The notes: generated from the sequence alone by a model not told the origin. Positions 22,201-32,669 are shown, numbered from the stretch's first letter. The stretch is 64,000 nucleotides of DNA from Liquidambar formosana (GCA_039720395.1 CM077823.1:6314909-6378908), one strand, 5' to 3'. Made by a program: numbers and translations.

Positions 22201-24552
22201 TAAGTATATAAAGTTGACTGGAAGGATAGATGAAGTATTTAATATCAAGGTTAGCATGCCCCACCACTCTATCACCAGATGTTACACTGCTTCAGCCCTC
22301 TAGGGTGCTCCCCACAGAATTCCACGGTAAGATGATATAAGAATCCCAATTGCATAACTGAGATTAGCTTAGCTATGTTGTTGAGGATATTAAAAATATC
22401 AGATGGCGATTCCGTATTTAAGTGACTTGTTTATTGGTCTTCTTATCCTCTGCTATGTCTAATAGGCCATGTTATAAAAATTTGTTGCTTTGAATGTCCA
22501 AACCTCAGTGATGTTCAGCAGTGTGAGCCTCAACATTGGTTGTGAACATGTCTGCAACACTCATTAAATCTCCCTTTATTGAGATTTTTTTTTTTCTTTT
22601 TGATTTTTCAATTTTTATTTCTATCTAATCTTTTAGAAGTTCAAATATTTTAAAGTGCAGTAGTGTGACTAAGCTCAGAGTAATCCAAGTGCCCCTCCTC
22701 TTCATGTGTATCAAAATGGAGTCACCATTAGTGTGCCTAGAGGATCTTTATTATTATTATTAGGGGGAATTTTAGATAGGTCGGCCTATAGGAAAATAAT
22801 TACAGTTGGTAGTCATTGTTCGTTAATGGTCATTTTCTAGGAAATTAGTAGCATTTTGCACTCAGCTGTAATTATTTTCCCATAGCCCATTGAATCTAAA
22901 ATTCTCCCTTATTATTATTACTATTAGTAAGTTTGAAATGATGTTATTTGTTCTGCTTTTTCTTGTTGGTCCAGAATTCTCATCTTATTTAATGATCTTT
23001 TATTTTCTATTAATAGGACAAATGTGAAAGGTTTGTTGTGTGAATTGAAATTTATCTCATAGATGGATTTTGTAATTGGATTTTTTTCCAATTTTGAGTA
23101 GCAGCATTAACATTTCGATTATATTTCTCACAGATCCAATCATTCCTAGCAGGTGTCCCTTATATTGTCATTGGATTTAGGTAAGTTCTGTGTACTACTG
23201 CATCCAATTTTCAACTTTTTATATTGGGAGGCTATGATGTAAACACTTTGATCATAAGACAGTTATTTTCTACCCTTTATTTTTTTAAACTTGAATACCT
23301 TTGGATCAAATTGTAAGGGGGAAAGGATTGAGTTACATAATGGGTTATATTGGAGAAGGATAAGAAAACCTGTTAATTATCCAAAGTTACTTTAAACTCT
23401 ATAAGACAGTTATTTTCTACCCTTTATTTTTTTAAACTTGAATACCTTTGGATCAAATTGTAAGGGGGAAAGGATTGAGTTACATAATGGGTTATATTGG
23501 AGAAGGATAAGAAAACCTGTTAATTATCCAAAGTTACTTTAAACTCTATACCTTTGGTTTGATTGCAACAATGGGCACTTACTCTCTCTCCTGTGCATTT
23601 TGTGTAGAGTTGTATACCACTGTAGGTTGTCAATGGGTATCTTCTTTACCCCAAACTTATCCAGATTGGTTATGGTTTCTTGTCCTTGATGCAGGGATGA
23701 TGCTGGCCGGCTAGTGCGCACGGAGAGACTAAGAACCACAGATATTACGCAGAGAGTGAAAATGAAGAACTATTGGCAGGTACATTTTGTATGCTGTGAA
23801 ATGCATGCATACCAAACTTACGTTTTTTGGTCTGCAAATATGTCTATTTGTGTGTATCCCCTTCGATGTATGATTTTATGGTTGCTAGTTCATAATTATA
23901 GAAGGGGCTGTCTTCACCAAAGAAACAAAGTATATATTGGTTATTCAATTAGTTATTGTTTCTGAAGACATGGTGAGCCTGCCCTTTCATACTTCGTTAT
24001 GTACAGTCAATCTCACACATGCGCACAATCACCATAAATGGTCGTCAATCCAAAAACTTGAGAATATAGGATCAGCATGTTTTTTTAAAACTTTTGATGA
24101 GTATGTGTTAGATGCTGCTTGCCTTCTTTACTAGTTCTAATGAGTTATAATTGTTGGCAGGGAGGAGTCTGCCTTGCATTTGCTGATGAGGTGTTATGCT
24201 GGCTCTATGGAACAGTCAAAGAGAGTAAGATTCTGAACTGCATCCCTCTTTTTCCCTTTCCCTTGTTTGGTTGCTGAGAAGATAGTGGAAAATTAAATAA
24301 AATTAAATTTGGAATCTTACAACACTAATAACAGCCCTAAGCAGCTGTAAGATTCTGATATTTCTTTCGTTCTCTCAGTTCACTAATCAAATCCAATGGA
24401 GCACTTCATGTTTTTCAAATATTTAACTTTTGGGTTGTGTGGTTTCAGATGAAGACTACATATTGCAATTTGCTCCACCTTTCACCCGTTTAGAGCTTCT
24501 ACATGCCCAATCTTGCCCGGATGCCATTACTAACCATGTTGAGCAATTGTAA
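12627..24552 (+). CDS. DXO1: DXO1: DXO/Rai1-family 5'-end NAD-cap hydrolase and decapping enzyme
   Basis: Thirteen exons, all GT-AG and in phase, give 513 aa: 12627-12987, 16305-16540, 17024-17089, 17216-17294, 17455-17534, 17637-17660, 18047-18171, 19514-19730, 19847-19900, 23134-23180, 23695-23779, 24161-24224, 24449-24552. The DXO fold begins near residue 150. Metal-binding motifs are GAEMDC (E374, D376) and VELKT (E390, K392), with GFRDDAGRL and [12 protein letters not shown] further on. Known for the family: removal of NAD and incomplete caps from RNA 5' ends; plant DXO1 is reported to favour NAD-cap removal and to support mRNA cap methylation through its plant-specific N-terminus. Here residues 1-130 are acidic with a poly-serine run (about 33-49), then an RG/GR-rich, probably RNA-contacting stretch (residues about 128-165). 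The start is chosen because [15 protein letters not shown] opens the only long frame with a clean leader. Introns 1 and 9 are about 3.3 and 3.2 kb and hold transposon debris. Confidence 0.93.
13341..13807. repeat. Near-perfect tandem duplication (period 241 bp) in DXO1 intron 1
   Basis: The segment starting TTTCTATGCTGATTG occurs at 13341 and again at 13582, each continuing for about 225-230 bp through GCAACCCGATTGCTTTAA. Differences are mainly homopolymer lengths (GGGGG versus GGGG; one A). It is a recent local duplication with no coding content. Confidence 0.85.
14367..15003. mobile_element. Decayed inverted-repeat element in DXO1 intron 1
   Basis: The left side (CCATTGTTTTAAAAAGCTC, then GGCTCGCCTTGGGGCAAGGC) is an approximate inverse of the right side (CTTGAGGCTTACGCCTCGC, then GCTTTTGCCTTTAAAAACAT). 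The core is AT-rich. The form is that of a MITE-like foldback element about 630 bp long. Ends and target duplication are unclear. Confidence 0.45.
15437..15833 (+). mobile_element. LINE 3' end in DXO1 intron 1
   Basis: The plus strand encodes [19 protein letters not shown] and later [14 protein letters not shown], the C-terminal block typical of plant L1-type LINEs. It ends with a poly(A) run after TTGTTGAT. Flanks GCTATCCCTCATTAC (from about 15420) and GCTATCCATCATAAC (from about 15836) look like a target duplication with two mismatches. It is severely 5'-truncated and in the same orientation as the gene. Confidence 0.8.
16219..16262. repeat. (CT)n microsatellite next to DXO1 exon 2
   Basis: An uninterrupted run of about 22 CT units ends roughly 40 bp before the exon 2 acceptor at 16304. 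Its length could affect polypyrimidine-tract use, though a separate acceptor tract lies nearer the exon. Confidence 0.9.
18172..19513. other. DXO1 intron 7
   Basis: This 1.34-kb intron has no recognisable coding element. It contains repeated GGCAATCACAC phrases (about 18555-18615), a 24-bp G run at 18890-18913, and a (TCA)n run near 19449-19473 just upstream of exon 8. Confidence 0.6.
20575..21240 (-). mobile_element. LINE fragment (zf-RVT region) in DXO1 intron 9
   Basis: On the minus strand, about 20900-21190 reads as a decayed zf-RVT domain ([10 protein letters not shown], then [18 protein letters not shown]), with the CxxC and following His of that family. To the left, a T-rich run at about 20575-20618 precedes an inverted TTTTATTTTAATACAATC, so this is the poly(A) 3' end. 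It is antisense to DXO1. The right boundary is uncertain; sequence to about 21650 may belong to it. Confidence 0.7.
22763..22908. mobile_element. Tourist-like MITE (146 bp) in DXO1 intron 9
   Basis: The ends GGGGGAATTTTAGAT and ATCTAAAATTCTCCC are inverted repeats, flanked by TTA on both sides (22760-22762 and 22909-22911) inside a (TTA)n stretch. A second member with the same termini lies in POLLUX intron 1 at 47813-47933. Confidence 0.8.
23254..23547. repeat. Identical 147-bp tandem duplication in DXO1 intron 10
   Basis: The unit starting ATAAGACAGTTATTTTC occurs at 23254-23400 and again at 23401-23547. By eye I find no difference between the copies. It lies wholly inside intron 10 and does not affect the coding exons at 23134-23180 and 23695-23779. 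Confidence 0.9.
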
Positions 24553-25836
24553 GCAGCTAGAGAGTTCCCGCTATTTATATACATAATATATAAATATATG
24601 GATAGGAGGAAAGAAAGAGGAGGAGGAGGAGGAGGAGGAGGAGGAGGAGGATGAAAGGCGTGGGAGGGAATATTAATTTAATAATTTTTTTGCCTGTGTA
24701 ATTTTTGTAGTAATTTTTGGGACACGAGAACATAATCTCATCAGATTATACATGTGCTAAGGTACATTGAGACAATGCTGTAGTAGGGGGGAAAAGAAGG
24801 GGTTGAGGGGAGAAGATATTGACTAGAATTTTTTTTTTTTTTTTTTTCCTCTGTAATTTTTGAGATAGAAGGACATAATCTCATTAGATTACACCTTTTC
24901 TAAGGAACATTGAGACGACGCTGATGAAAAATTGCTGAGCCTTGTTTTGTCAGATTTTCTTCTGACGTGTTTGGACCAATGTAAAGTTAATTTAATTTAT
25001 TAATGAAGAAATAGATACATTTTTTGGTCGACTCATTTGTTTTGTCTGTGGGAAATAAATTCTCAAATTAAGCCCGACTGCCTGAGATTTCCAGCTTTTT
25101 CAACAAGCGAATGATATACCCCCAGTATTATTCTGTTTGGTTCAATTACCCTCAAATGGTATTCATCCTGAATTTTGTGGATAATCGCTGAACTATTTGC
25201 AGGATCTCTACTCCACCCAAACCCCACACCACTAGCAGCACCAAATTGATAAATAAAAGGGAAAAAAATCCCAATTCTCACAGGATTCCATTGCCATGTG
25301 AACAAAAGCTTTTGCTATATAAATTAGGGGCTTGTTTGGTTGTTCAAATGAAAATTAAGCGATTATAATGTGTTTAGCATTGATATTGAAGGCATCTATC
25401 ACTGATTTTGAATGAGACTACTTTAAAATAGCTGGAATCATTATCATAATTGATGTTGTAGGATTGACTTGTGAAATTCACGAAATGCTTATGATTTGAA
25501 GTTGCACTCGCACTTGTGATTTAACGTGGGAAAAAATCTGGACCAATGCCTTCCTAAGACAAATAACCGTCTATTGTTGTGAGAAAATGGTTACAAATTT
25601 CAACTGAAATTGCAATGTGAAAAATGACAATCACCCAAAATTATTGGTTTATCAATGAGATCTCCGGATTGTAGAATTCGTGGTTGTATGAAATGGATTT
25701 CCGGGCGATCAAATGGAGCATTGAGAAATTTTCCATACGTATGAAGGGAAAATCGATAGAAGGATGAAATCCAAGAGAGTAACAGCTCTTTATGATATAT
25801 TTATTTAGTTACAACAAGGTTTTTACTGAGGGCACA
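24553..25836 (+). other. DXO1 3' region, no further gene
   Basis: After the stop there is a (GAG)n run (about 24618-24651). Two related segments follow of about 70 bp, 24711-24780 and 24855-24924, sharing ACATAATCTCAT and ACATTGAGAC (period about 144). Possible polyadenylation-type AATAA sequences occur around 25000. The remainder to 25836 is AT-rich and shows no coding evidence. Confidence 0.5.
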
Positions 25837-25945
25837 TTTGTTTAGTCAGAATCGGAGGAATCATAATGGATTAGAATGAGATTTTAATGGTGAGCGTTCA
25901 TTCCATTCCATTCTGATTCCCCCCACTCCAACCAAATAAATGTTC
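25837..25945. mobile_element. Short MITE-like inverted repeat
   Basis: The left end GGGCACATTTGTTTAGTC and the right end CCAACCAAATAAATGTTCC are approximate inverse complements, and both inner arms carry GAATC/GATTC. It is about 110 bp, noncoding, and abuts the copia LTR to its right. Flanking duplication is unclear. Confidence 0.45.
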
Positions 25946-25959
25946 CATAAGGAGTTATT

Positions 25960-26353
25960 TGGAGAAAATAACATTTCTCTACCACACATAGCGATTAACA
26001 TGAAAAAAAGAAGAAAGAATTAAAGAACCAAGAACACAGAAATTTACGTGATTCCCTCTAGTTGAGGTATGTCAACGGTACACACACAATTCCACTATAC
26101 TCTTAGGCGAAAAAGAGAATACAAGATACAAAGTTTTTTGACGGCCAACCCCCCTTATATATATGACACCCGTAGTAATTTGGGTTAATATAGAATCATG
26201 GAAAGTACCTAAAATACCCTTCTATAAAAAGCCTTCAACTCCATGAACCCCCTTGGGGGGCTATGCCCCCTGAACCTCCTTGGATAGCTCTACCCCCCAA
26301 ACCCCCCGGTTAATCCTGCTAACCAATATCATCAGACTCCACATACCACAACA
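25960..26353 (-). mobile_element. Ty1/copia 3' LTR
   Basis: On the minus strand this begins TGTTGTGGTATGTGGAG, directly after a polypurine tract (AAGTGGGAGAT, at 26354-26364), and contains the C/G-rich palindromic block GGGGGCATAGCCCCC typical of several plant copia LTRs. The left boundary is approximate because the CA terminus could not be fixed and no second LTR is present. Confidence 0.7.
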
Positions 26354-26431
26354 ATCTCCCACTTGGAGATTGATCTCCTTGAACTTCTGAAATTGCTTCC
26401 ATAATGAATTTGTGAATGCTCACTTGATCTT

Positions 26432-27509
26432 CTAGGCTTGAAGACCAATTGAAGCTGAACATGACTTCAGCTTCTCCACTGTAACCACCTTGGTGAACAT
26501 ATCTGCAGGATTCTGGTTAGTGTGGATTTTCTCCAAAGTAAACTTGTCATCCTCCATAAGTGATCTAATGAAATGATATTTGATATCTATATGCTTGGTC
26601 CTAGAGTGAAATGCTGAGTTCTTGGCAAGATGGATTGCACTCTTACTATCACTGTATAACTTGCAACTTTCTTGCGACTTGCCCAATTCTTTCATGAAAC
26701 TTTGTAACCATACCATTTCCTTAGAAGCTTCCATTACAGCAACATACTCTGCTTCTGTTGTGTTGTGGAAATGGTAACTATCTTCTGTAACTGAGAAACC
26801 CAACTAACTACTGCACTACCCAAAGTAAATACATACCCTGTCGTGCTCTTCCTTCTGTCGATATTCCTTGCTAGATCTGAATCAACAAAACTTGTAAACT
26901 GATTTCTAATCCTCCATAACACAAAGCCATATCTGTAGTGCCTTTAAGGTATTTGAGAATCCATTTAATAGCTTCCCAATGCTCCTTGCCCAGATTGTTC
27001 ATGAACCTGCTGACAACTCTCAATGCATGAGCAATATCTGGTCTTGTACAAATCATAGCATACATCAAGCTTCCAATAGCTGAGGCATATGGCACCTTGG
27101 CCATGTAATCAAGTTCTTCCTGTGTTACTGTACCATGATCCTTTGAAAATCTAAAGTGGCTTCCCAAAGAAGTGCTACTGGCTTAGCAGTTTTCATATTG
27201 AACCTCTTGAGTACCTTAGACAAGTACTCTACCTGGGACAACTTTAATTTTCTTTTTGCCCTATCTCTACTGATTCCCATACCTAGGATTTGTTTTGTAG
27301 CACCCAAATCATTCATTGCAAACTCCTTAAACAACTTATCTTTGAGATTTGAAATCATATGCATGCTTGAACCTGTAACAAGCATATCATCTACATACAA
27401 AAGAATGATAAGATAAGAGTTATCTAGTTTCTTAAAATAACAACAGTGGTCACCGTGGCATCTAGAAAAGCCATTATTGTACATAAAACTATAAAATTTC
27501 TTGTACCAC
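26432..27509 (-). pseudogene. Ty1/copia polyprotein remnant: reverse transcriptase and RNase H
   Basis: Minus-strand fragments in several frames follow copia order. QWYKKFYSFM and the RT catalytic block LLYVDDMLVTGS come first, then KQILGMGI. The integral SAIGSLMYAM and RPDIAHA region follows, and then RNase H with TEAEYVAVMEA, LYSDSKSAIHLAKN and HTNQNPADMFTKV. Several frameshifts and stops separate the pieces. Gag, protease, integrase and the first part of RT are missing. The sequence breaks at 27509 exactly where the small LTR element begins. Confidence 0.9.
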
Positions 27510-27700
27510 TGTAAAGTTTTCAATCTAAAAGCCTAAGCTTATAAGTGGAGAGCCTAAACAGGTATATGAAGCTATATCAAACCCATGTTTGGGCAATGCG
27601 GGATGTGGTATATTTCCAACACTCCCGCTTATGTGCGGGCTTAACATAGGCCTGTCACGTGGACAACAAATACGAGCTCAATAGGATCGGATGCAGGAGG
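27510..27700 (-). mobile_element. TRIM/SMART-type element, 3' half (inverted copy)
   Basis: 27510-27621 is a 112-bp LTR in minus orientation (minus strand starts TGTTGGAAATATACC and ends in TACA). It is preceded on that strand by a purine-rich AAGCGGGAG and by internal sequence (GACAGGCCTATGTTAAGCC) that matches the internal part of the plus-strand copy next door. The PBS side and the second LTR are absent, so it is truncated where it meets the inverted neighbour near 27700. Confidence 0.75.
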
Positions 27701-27702
27701 AG

Positions 27703-27966
27703 TGTTGGAAAATACCACATCCCACATCGCCCAAATATTGGATTTGACATAGCTTCATATTCTTGTTTGGGCCTCCACTTACCAAGCTTAGGCTTTTAAG
27801 TTGGAAACTTAACATGGCATCAGAGCATGTTGTTCTTGGGCCTATTAAGCCTATATTTGTTGCCTATGGGACAGGCCTATATTAAGCCTACACGTGAGGG
27901 GGAGTGTTGGAAATATACCACATCCCACATTGGTTAATTATAAATCTTAACATGGCTTCATATGGG
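27703..27966 (+). mobile_element. TRIM/SMART-type miniature LTR retrotransposon
   Basis: The LTR is 27703-27814 (112 bp, TGTTGGAA...TTAACA). It is directly followed by a primer-binding site TGGCATCAGAGC (27815-27826), one base off the initiator-Met tRNA site TGGTATCAGAGC. The internal part is only 90 bp and ends in the polypurine tract GTGAGGGGGAG. A second LTR begins at 27905 (TGTTGGAAATATACC) and is cut after about 60 bp. A complete element would be about 314 bp and could encode nothing, so it would need the enzymes of other LTR elements. A matching solo LTR is at 58265-58377. Confidence 0.85.
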
Positions 27967-28141
27967 AACGGCTATTGCAACCCCCCAATCTGATAAATTG
28001 CCCCCTCCCACCATTTTTTTAATTAGAAAAATTATTATACAAAATTACCAAAAAGGGCACCCCCACCCATCCCCTCTCCTGCACCCCTCTCCCATCGATG
28101 ACTATCTCCGGCACCCACCCCACCGGCGACGGCACCCTTTC

Positions 28142-28374
28142 CTACACCCCTCTTCTTCTCTTAAGTTGGAAACTTAACAAAAAGAAGCACTGAACTCCTT
28201 TCATGGATTTATTTTCCTTCTGTGCTTCGGGGTCAAACTCAGAATAAACCATTTCATCATCATTTGGAAATCGATTCTTAGCACAAGACGCCATGGAAAA
28301 CAATAGAACCAAGATTGCAGCAAAGAGCAAGTGCACCAACATTGTCGTTTTATAGAATTCCAGGACGTCAATTT
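28142..28374 (-). pseudogene. Array antisense ORF, unit 1 (C-terminus altered)
   Basis: This minus-strand copy starts MLVHLLFAAILVLLFSMASC and continues with AKNRFPNDDEMVYSEFD, then diverges after KGVQ because the unit's left end is truncated. It lacks the YSTSSFN block of the other copies, so I class it as decayed. The function is unknown; see 34125-40809. Confidence 0.45.
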
Positions 28375-29059
28375 GGTCCATTTCCGTGGATGATAGTAAG
28401 GAGGATAGTCTAGCACCACCATAAAATGGACCAAAGAAGACCATTTTTAATTATCCTTTATCTGAGAAAGGGCATGGTGACTCATTAAATCCTAAGCCAA
28501 TAAATGGCCAAGTGGAATTGAATATATCTGCAATGGATGGTCAGCCTCTACCATTTGCACTCAAGAGGTCTAGAAGAAGGCAGTCAATAGTTATTTTGAG
28601 ACAAATAGGTCACCTAGAAAGATGCCTTGAAATCCTAGGATTGCAAGCCCTTTAGGGCGCGTTTGGTTCGGGGAAAGTGGATGTGATGCTAGGGAATGGG
28701 ACATTACTTGGGAATGGGAATGTGATGAATATTACCTATCCCCATGTTTGGTTGGTTAGGAATAGGTAGTAGGAATCCTTTGTATATTACCTATCTCCAC
28801 ATTTAGTTGGTCAGGAACATGATTCCCATTTTAAATGAAATTCCTACATTACCCTTGGCCAAATAGGTGTTCAAAAAAGTAGATCTTGGATCTCTTAATT
28901 TCACACAGAAGAACTTCTTCACCCCTGACCCTCGATTTTTTTCACACCATAGCATCGATCGCAAACAGCTGACTTTGGATCTCTTTCGCATCATAGCATC
29001 GATCGTAAACGGCTGACCTTGGATCTCTTTCGCACCATACCATCAATCGCAAATGAGGT

Positions 29060-30760
29060 TTAAAAAGTAGATCTTGCACCTGTTGCCCAGAGAAGAACTT
29101 CTTTACGGCTGACCTTGGATCATTCAACTCGCCTAAATATAGGGGATATTCACCAATGTATTGTGAGAAAGCGACACAGTTCATCTTGGATCTACATCCA
29201 CAGGCCATCAACACAGTTCATCGGTTTTTTCGTCGCATGTGCATCGTCAATAACCATCAATGGCAAATATTTCACCCATTTAAAGGTATGATTGCAATTA
29301 TGCCCATAGTTATATGTTTGATTTTAAACTTATTGCACCTCGAAAATGAATTTACTGGCATAAATTAAAGTCCACTGAAATATAGGAATTGAAAATTGAG
29401 GCAATGTGAGCAAAAATTGGTGCGCTTTTTTGGTTTCCAACTTGGGCTGGTTGTGATGTGGGGAAAAAAAAAAAATATTTCATCTTGAGTGAAAATAATT
29501 TAATTGAAGCTATTGTTGTGAAATTTTTATGCATTTGAGTTATGAAATTTGATAAAAGTATAATTAAAAGTCAGAGAATATGTGACTTTGTATAACAATG
29601 GTTAATTATTGTTTTGAAATGGTTGATTGAGTTTGTCTGCAATTGATATAACATATGTCTTGGAGCAGAAATTGATATAACATGTTTTTGAGGGCACATT
29701 TGAGGGGTTTCTTTGTTTTATTTTTGTGTTGTTTGTATTTCAGTAATTGCAAGGAACAGTTATTCACCTTCCATTCCAATTTTCATTATAAACTAAGCAT
29801 GAAACTTATTTTTTGAATACATTCAAAGTATGATACATTATCTCGGTGTGAGCATGTAGATACATTATTCATATAAGTACTATTGATATTACATTTTAAT
29901 TCGTAGGTTGACACGTGAAATAATGTCTCATTCGACCAACCTTGCTCCCACCACTTAATTGTGTGAGAGCAGCACCTAACTTGTGTGGATGTGGACGTCG
30001 AGCAATCTTGAAAATATCACATAAGAAAAATAGCAAATTTTGCTTGTTTTACTCATGCCCTGGTTACATAGTGCGTAATATGCAATCTTGAAACTATTGC
30101 TGTCAATTTACAATATCGTGTACAACTTTAATAATTTCGTTCTATTTCAATTATTATAGGAAGAGAATGGGCATAGTTGCAATTACTTCTCATGATATGT
30201 GCCTATAGATGATGTGCAAACAACAGATGATGCTTCACCAACGTTCACTGGGGATACAACGCATAATGGGAGATTGAACAACATTGTACCTACTCACATG
30301 GAGTTGAGGATAATTTTGAAAGTATCTATAATATTGATAATTATGTATTGGGTTGTAAGTGTATTGTAAAAATGTGTAATGGGGTATATTTGGAATGTAA
30401 TTTTTTGTTTGGACAACTGACTTAGGTCCATTTTGACTATGTAACTTAATGTAAATTTTGTGTAAATTCATATCCATTCCAATGAAGTATATGTTGGGCA
30501 GGTTTGTAAGCAATGTTGAGGAAATCAGCACTTCTTCCATTAGTGAATATCGACCTTATGATGCACAAGTTATGCTGGACTTCAAGTTATAGACCATATT
30601 TATTCCATAATTGAACCGACCATATTATGCACAATATATGCATTGTTAAAAAAACTCAACCAAGTTAATTGAATATGGTAACTTGCTAGTGTTTTAGTCG
30701 AATATTGTCTGTTATATTTGACTCTAAAACATGGCTTAATCCTAAGTCACTTTGTACTTC
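29060..30760. other. Noncoding interior of the PIF/Harbinger-like element
   Basis: AT-rich sequence without a frame I can assign to a family. Short ORFs of 60-101 codons on either strand lack any motif. It may be host DNA picked up by the element or the decayed position of a transposase. Confidence 0.4.
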
Positions 30761-30765
30761 TGTTT

Positions 30766-30985
30766 GAAGTAGTAAACTATAAGTAAGTTATGGTCAACTA
30801 TAACTGGGAAGCACATTCGTATGTACTTTCTGTTTGTCATAGTCGACTATACCATTTTATAGTCGACTATAAATGACTACTGCATATAGTTGACTATAAA
30901 TGCTCAATAAGTTGTTCAAAAAACTAGCCGTTATATTGAATTCCAGATTATTATAGTCGACTATAACAAATTGTAGTCGACTATA
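30766..30985. repeat. Left cluster of paired 14-bp palindromes (TATAGTCGACTATA)
   Basis: Copies or one- to two-base variants of TATAGTCGACTATA occur at 30789, 30838, 30858, 30885, 30952 and 30972, with a weaker one near 30766. Two pairs have starts exactly 20 bp apart (30838/30858 and 30952/30972). The cluster lies left of the minus-strand ORF relic, on the opposite side from the larger array at 32837-33308. Confidence 0.85.
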
Positions 30986-31332
30986 ACAAACATAACAAAC
31001 CTAATGATTTAGCAACACTATAAAATTCCATGTTAGACTATAACAAACAAAACGTTTGGTTAAGGCTCATCATTATCACTTACAATTGATAAGATATTAT
31101 CATTCAGTTCATTAAGTTAACATGTACATCAAAAGGGGTTAACATGTACATCAAAAAGTCTATAAAATAGAGTTTTCTAATAAAATAAAAAAACATATCC
31201 CACATTAATCAACAAGCACAAATTTCATAACCCAAACAACTAGGGGTCAAGCTAATAGGGTTCAGTAAGAGTAGGAGCATCATGACCTGCATGGGCTGGA
31301 TATGGTGGAGGTGGAGGTAGAGGTGCAGTTCG

Positions 31333-32669
31333 TTAAGCATATCGCTCTATAGCCGTTAAAGAGCACCGGATTGTGTGAATGTCAGTCTCCGTTCGAGCCA
31401 AACGGCTATCCACCTGGCTACTAAATATATCTCTATATTGCTTGAGGGTGTCCATATCGTATCCAAGTTCACGTTGTTTGTCCTCAATTGCAATAAGTTG
31501 CCGTCGAATATCACCAAATCCTTCGTTCGTAGCGTTCAGAACATCCTGAATGCCTGGGCTAGGCTGAGGTGGTGGTATAGGCTCATCTTGTTGCTCTTCC
31601 ATGTGCACATCTGGCCCTTGTAAGTGTTTTGGATTCTCTTCATCATTGTGTTGTGCCTCATCCTCATGTATTACCTCCCTCGGTACACGTCGAACCCACT
31701 CCCGAGCATCATTCTCTACAAATCCCATCATATGAAGTGTGGCCTTTGTGTACGTGTCTTTCTTCTTGGGTTTGTATACATCCAACTCATTGTCTAATGG
31801 TACATTATAAAATTCAAAGATCGTAGTGAGAGCCATCCTATACGGCAGTGAACCCCTATTTGGCTTTGATGCACAGTCATTAAGATGGTGAAGAATAATG
31901 GAGGACAAGTCAAGTTTATGTCCATTGAGGACACACCAAATGATGAGAATTTTAAATATACTGACATTGCTTTTACTGCCAACTCGGGGTATGATATTAT
32001 GCGTAATGAAACTATGAATGATATGAGAAATGGGAGTGAGTGCTCTGATATTTGGGGGTTCATCAGATTCAATATTTTGATTGTCACACATTTGTTTGAT
32101 GGCTGCAAGTTGACTATATCCATGGTGGACAATCGGATAGTGAGAACCATATCTCAAAATTGTGTCAAATTGGGGAAGATGGAAAATATGTGCAAATGTG
32201 GGCATGTTGATTTCAATGTGTTTCCTTTTCACCCATGACTGAAAATGCTCAGATTTCTTTTTGAAATGAGAAAAGAAAACTCTTACGAGATGCGGGTAGG
32301 AATTGTTGTTCAGTGATAAGAAGGGTTCCCATCCTATACGTCGAAATAGGTTATGAATTGGAATGTTATTGCGCGTGAAGAATGAGAAATTTATCACATT
32401 TCCATGTACGACAACCCGACTCGCAAATCTGGTGGAGTATTAGAGAAGGGCTTCTGTATTTCACACAACGGTTCTTGCCGAGCCTTCGTTCGTCGCTCCT
32501 GGACATGTTCCTCCACTTGAACTTCTTTTTGAGGATTATTGTCTTCGTTATCTTCAACTTGTTGCTCGGGCTGACTAGTACTAGGAGCATTCCTACGTTT
32601 TAGCAGTTCGGATGATCTTGTAGTGGCAGCTATTGATAAAGCAAGGAGTTTCTCAGTGCCGTGAGTCAT
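31333..32669 (-). pseudogene. Frameshifted ORF resembling the plant-transposon-associated domain
   Basis: The minus strand starts MTHGTEKLLALSIAATT at 32669, with a low-complexity acidic linker, and runs to a stop at 32394. The protein continues in another frame from upstream of 32397 to 31333. The second part reads VVVHGNVINFSFF, IGWEPFLSL, YPHLVRVFFSHF, then HIEINMPTFAHIFHLP. It ends with a Gln/Glu-rich coiled-coil-like tail (about residues 270-330). The order (V.G..INF, GW, YP.LV..F, I......IF.LP) is that of the 'putative plant transposon protein' domain of plant retroelement and transposon ORFs. One frameshift near 32400-32420 separates the two parts. No catalytic DDE residues are evident, so I do not call it a transposase. 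Confidence 0.65.

Noticed and set aside
31885..32238. 117-codon plus-strand ORF
   Set aside because: It is antisense to the minus-strand transposon-domain ORF, which has a recognisable motif order.
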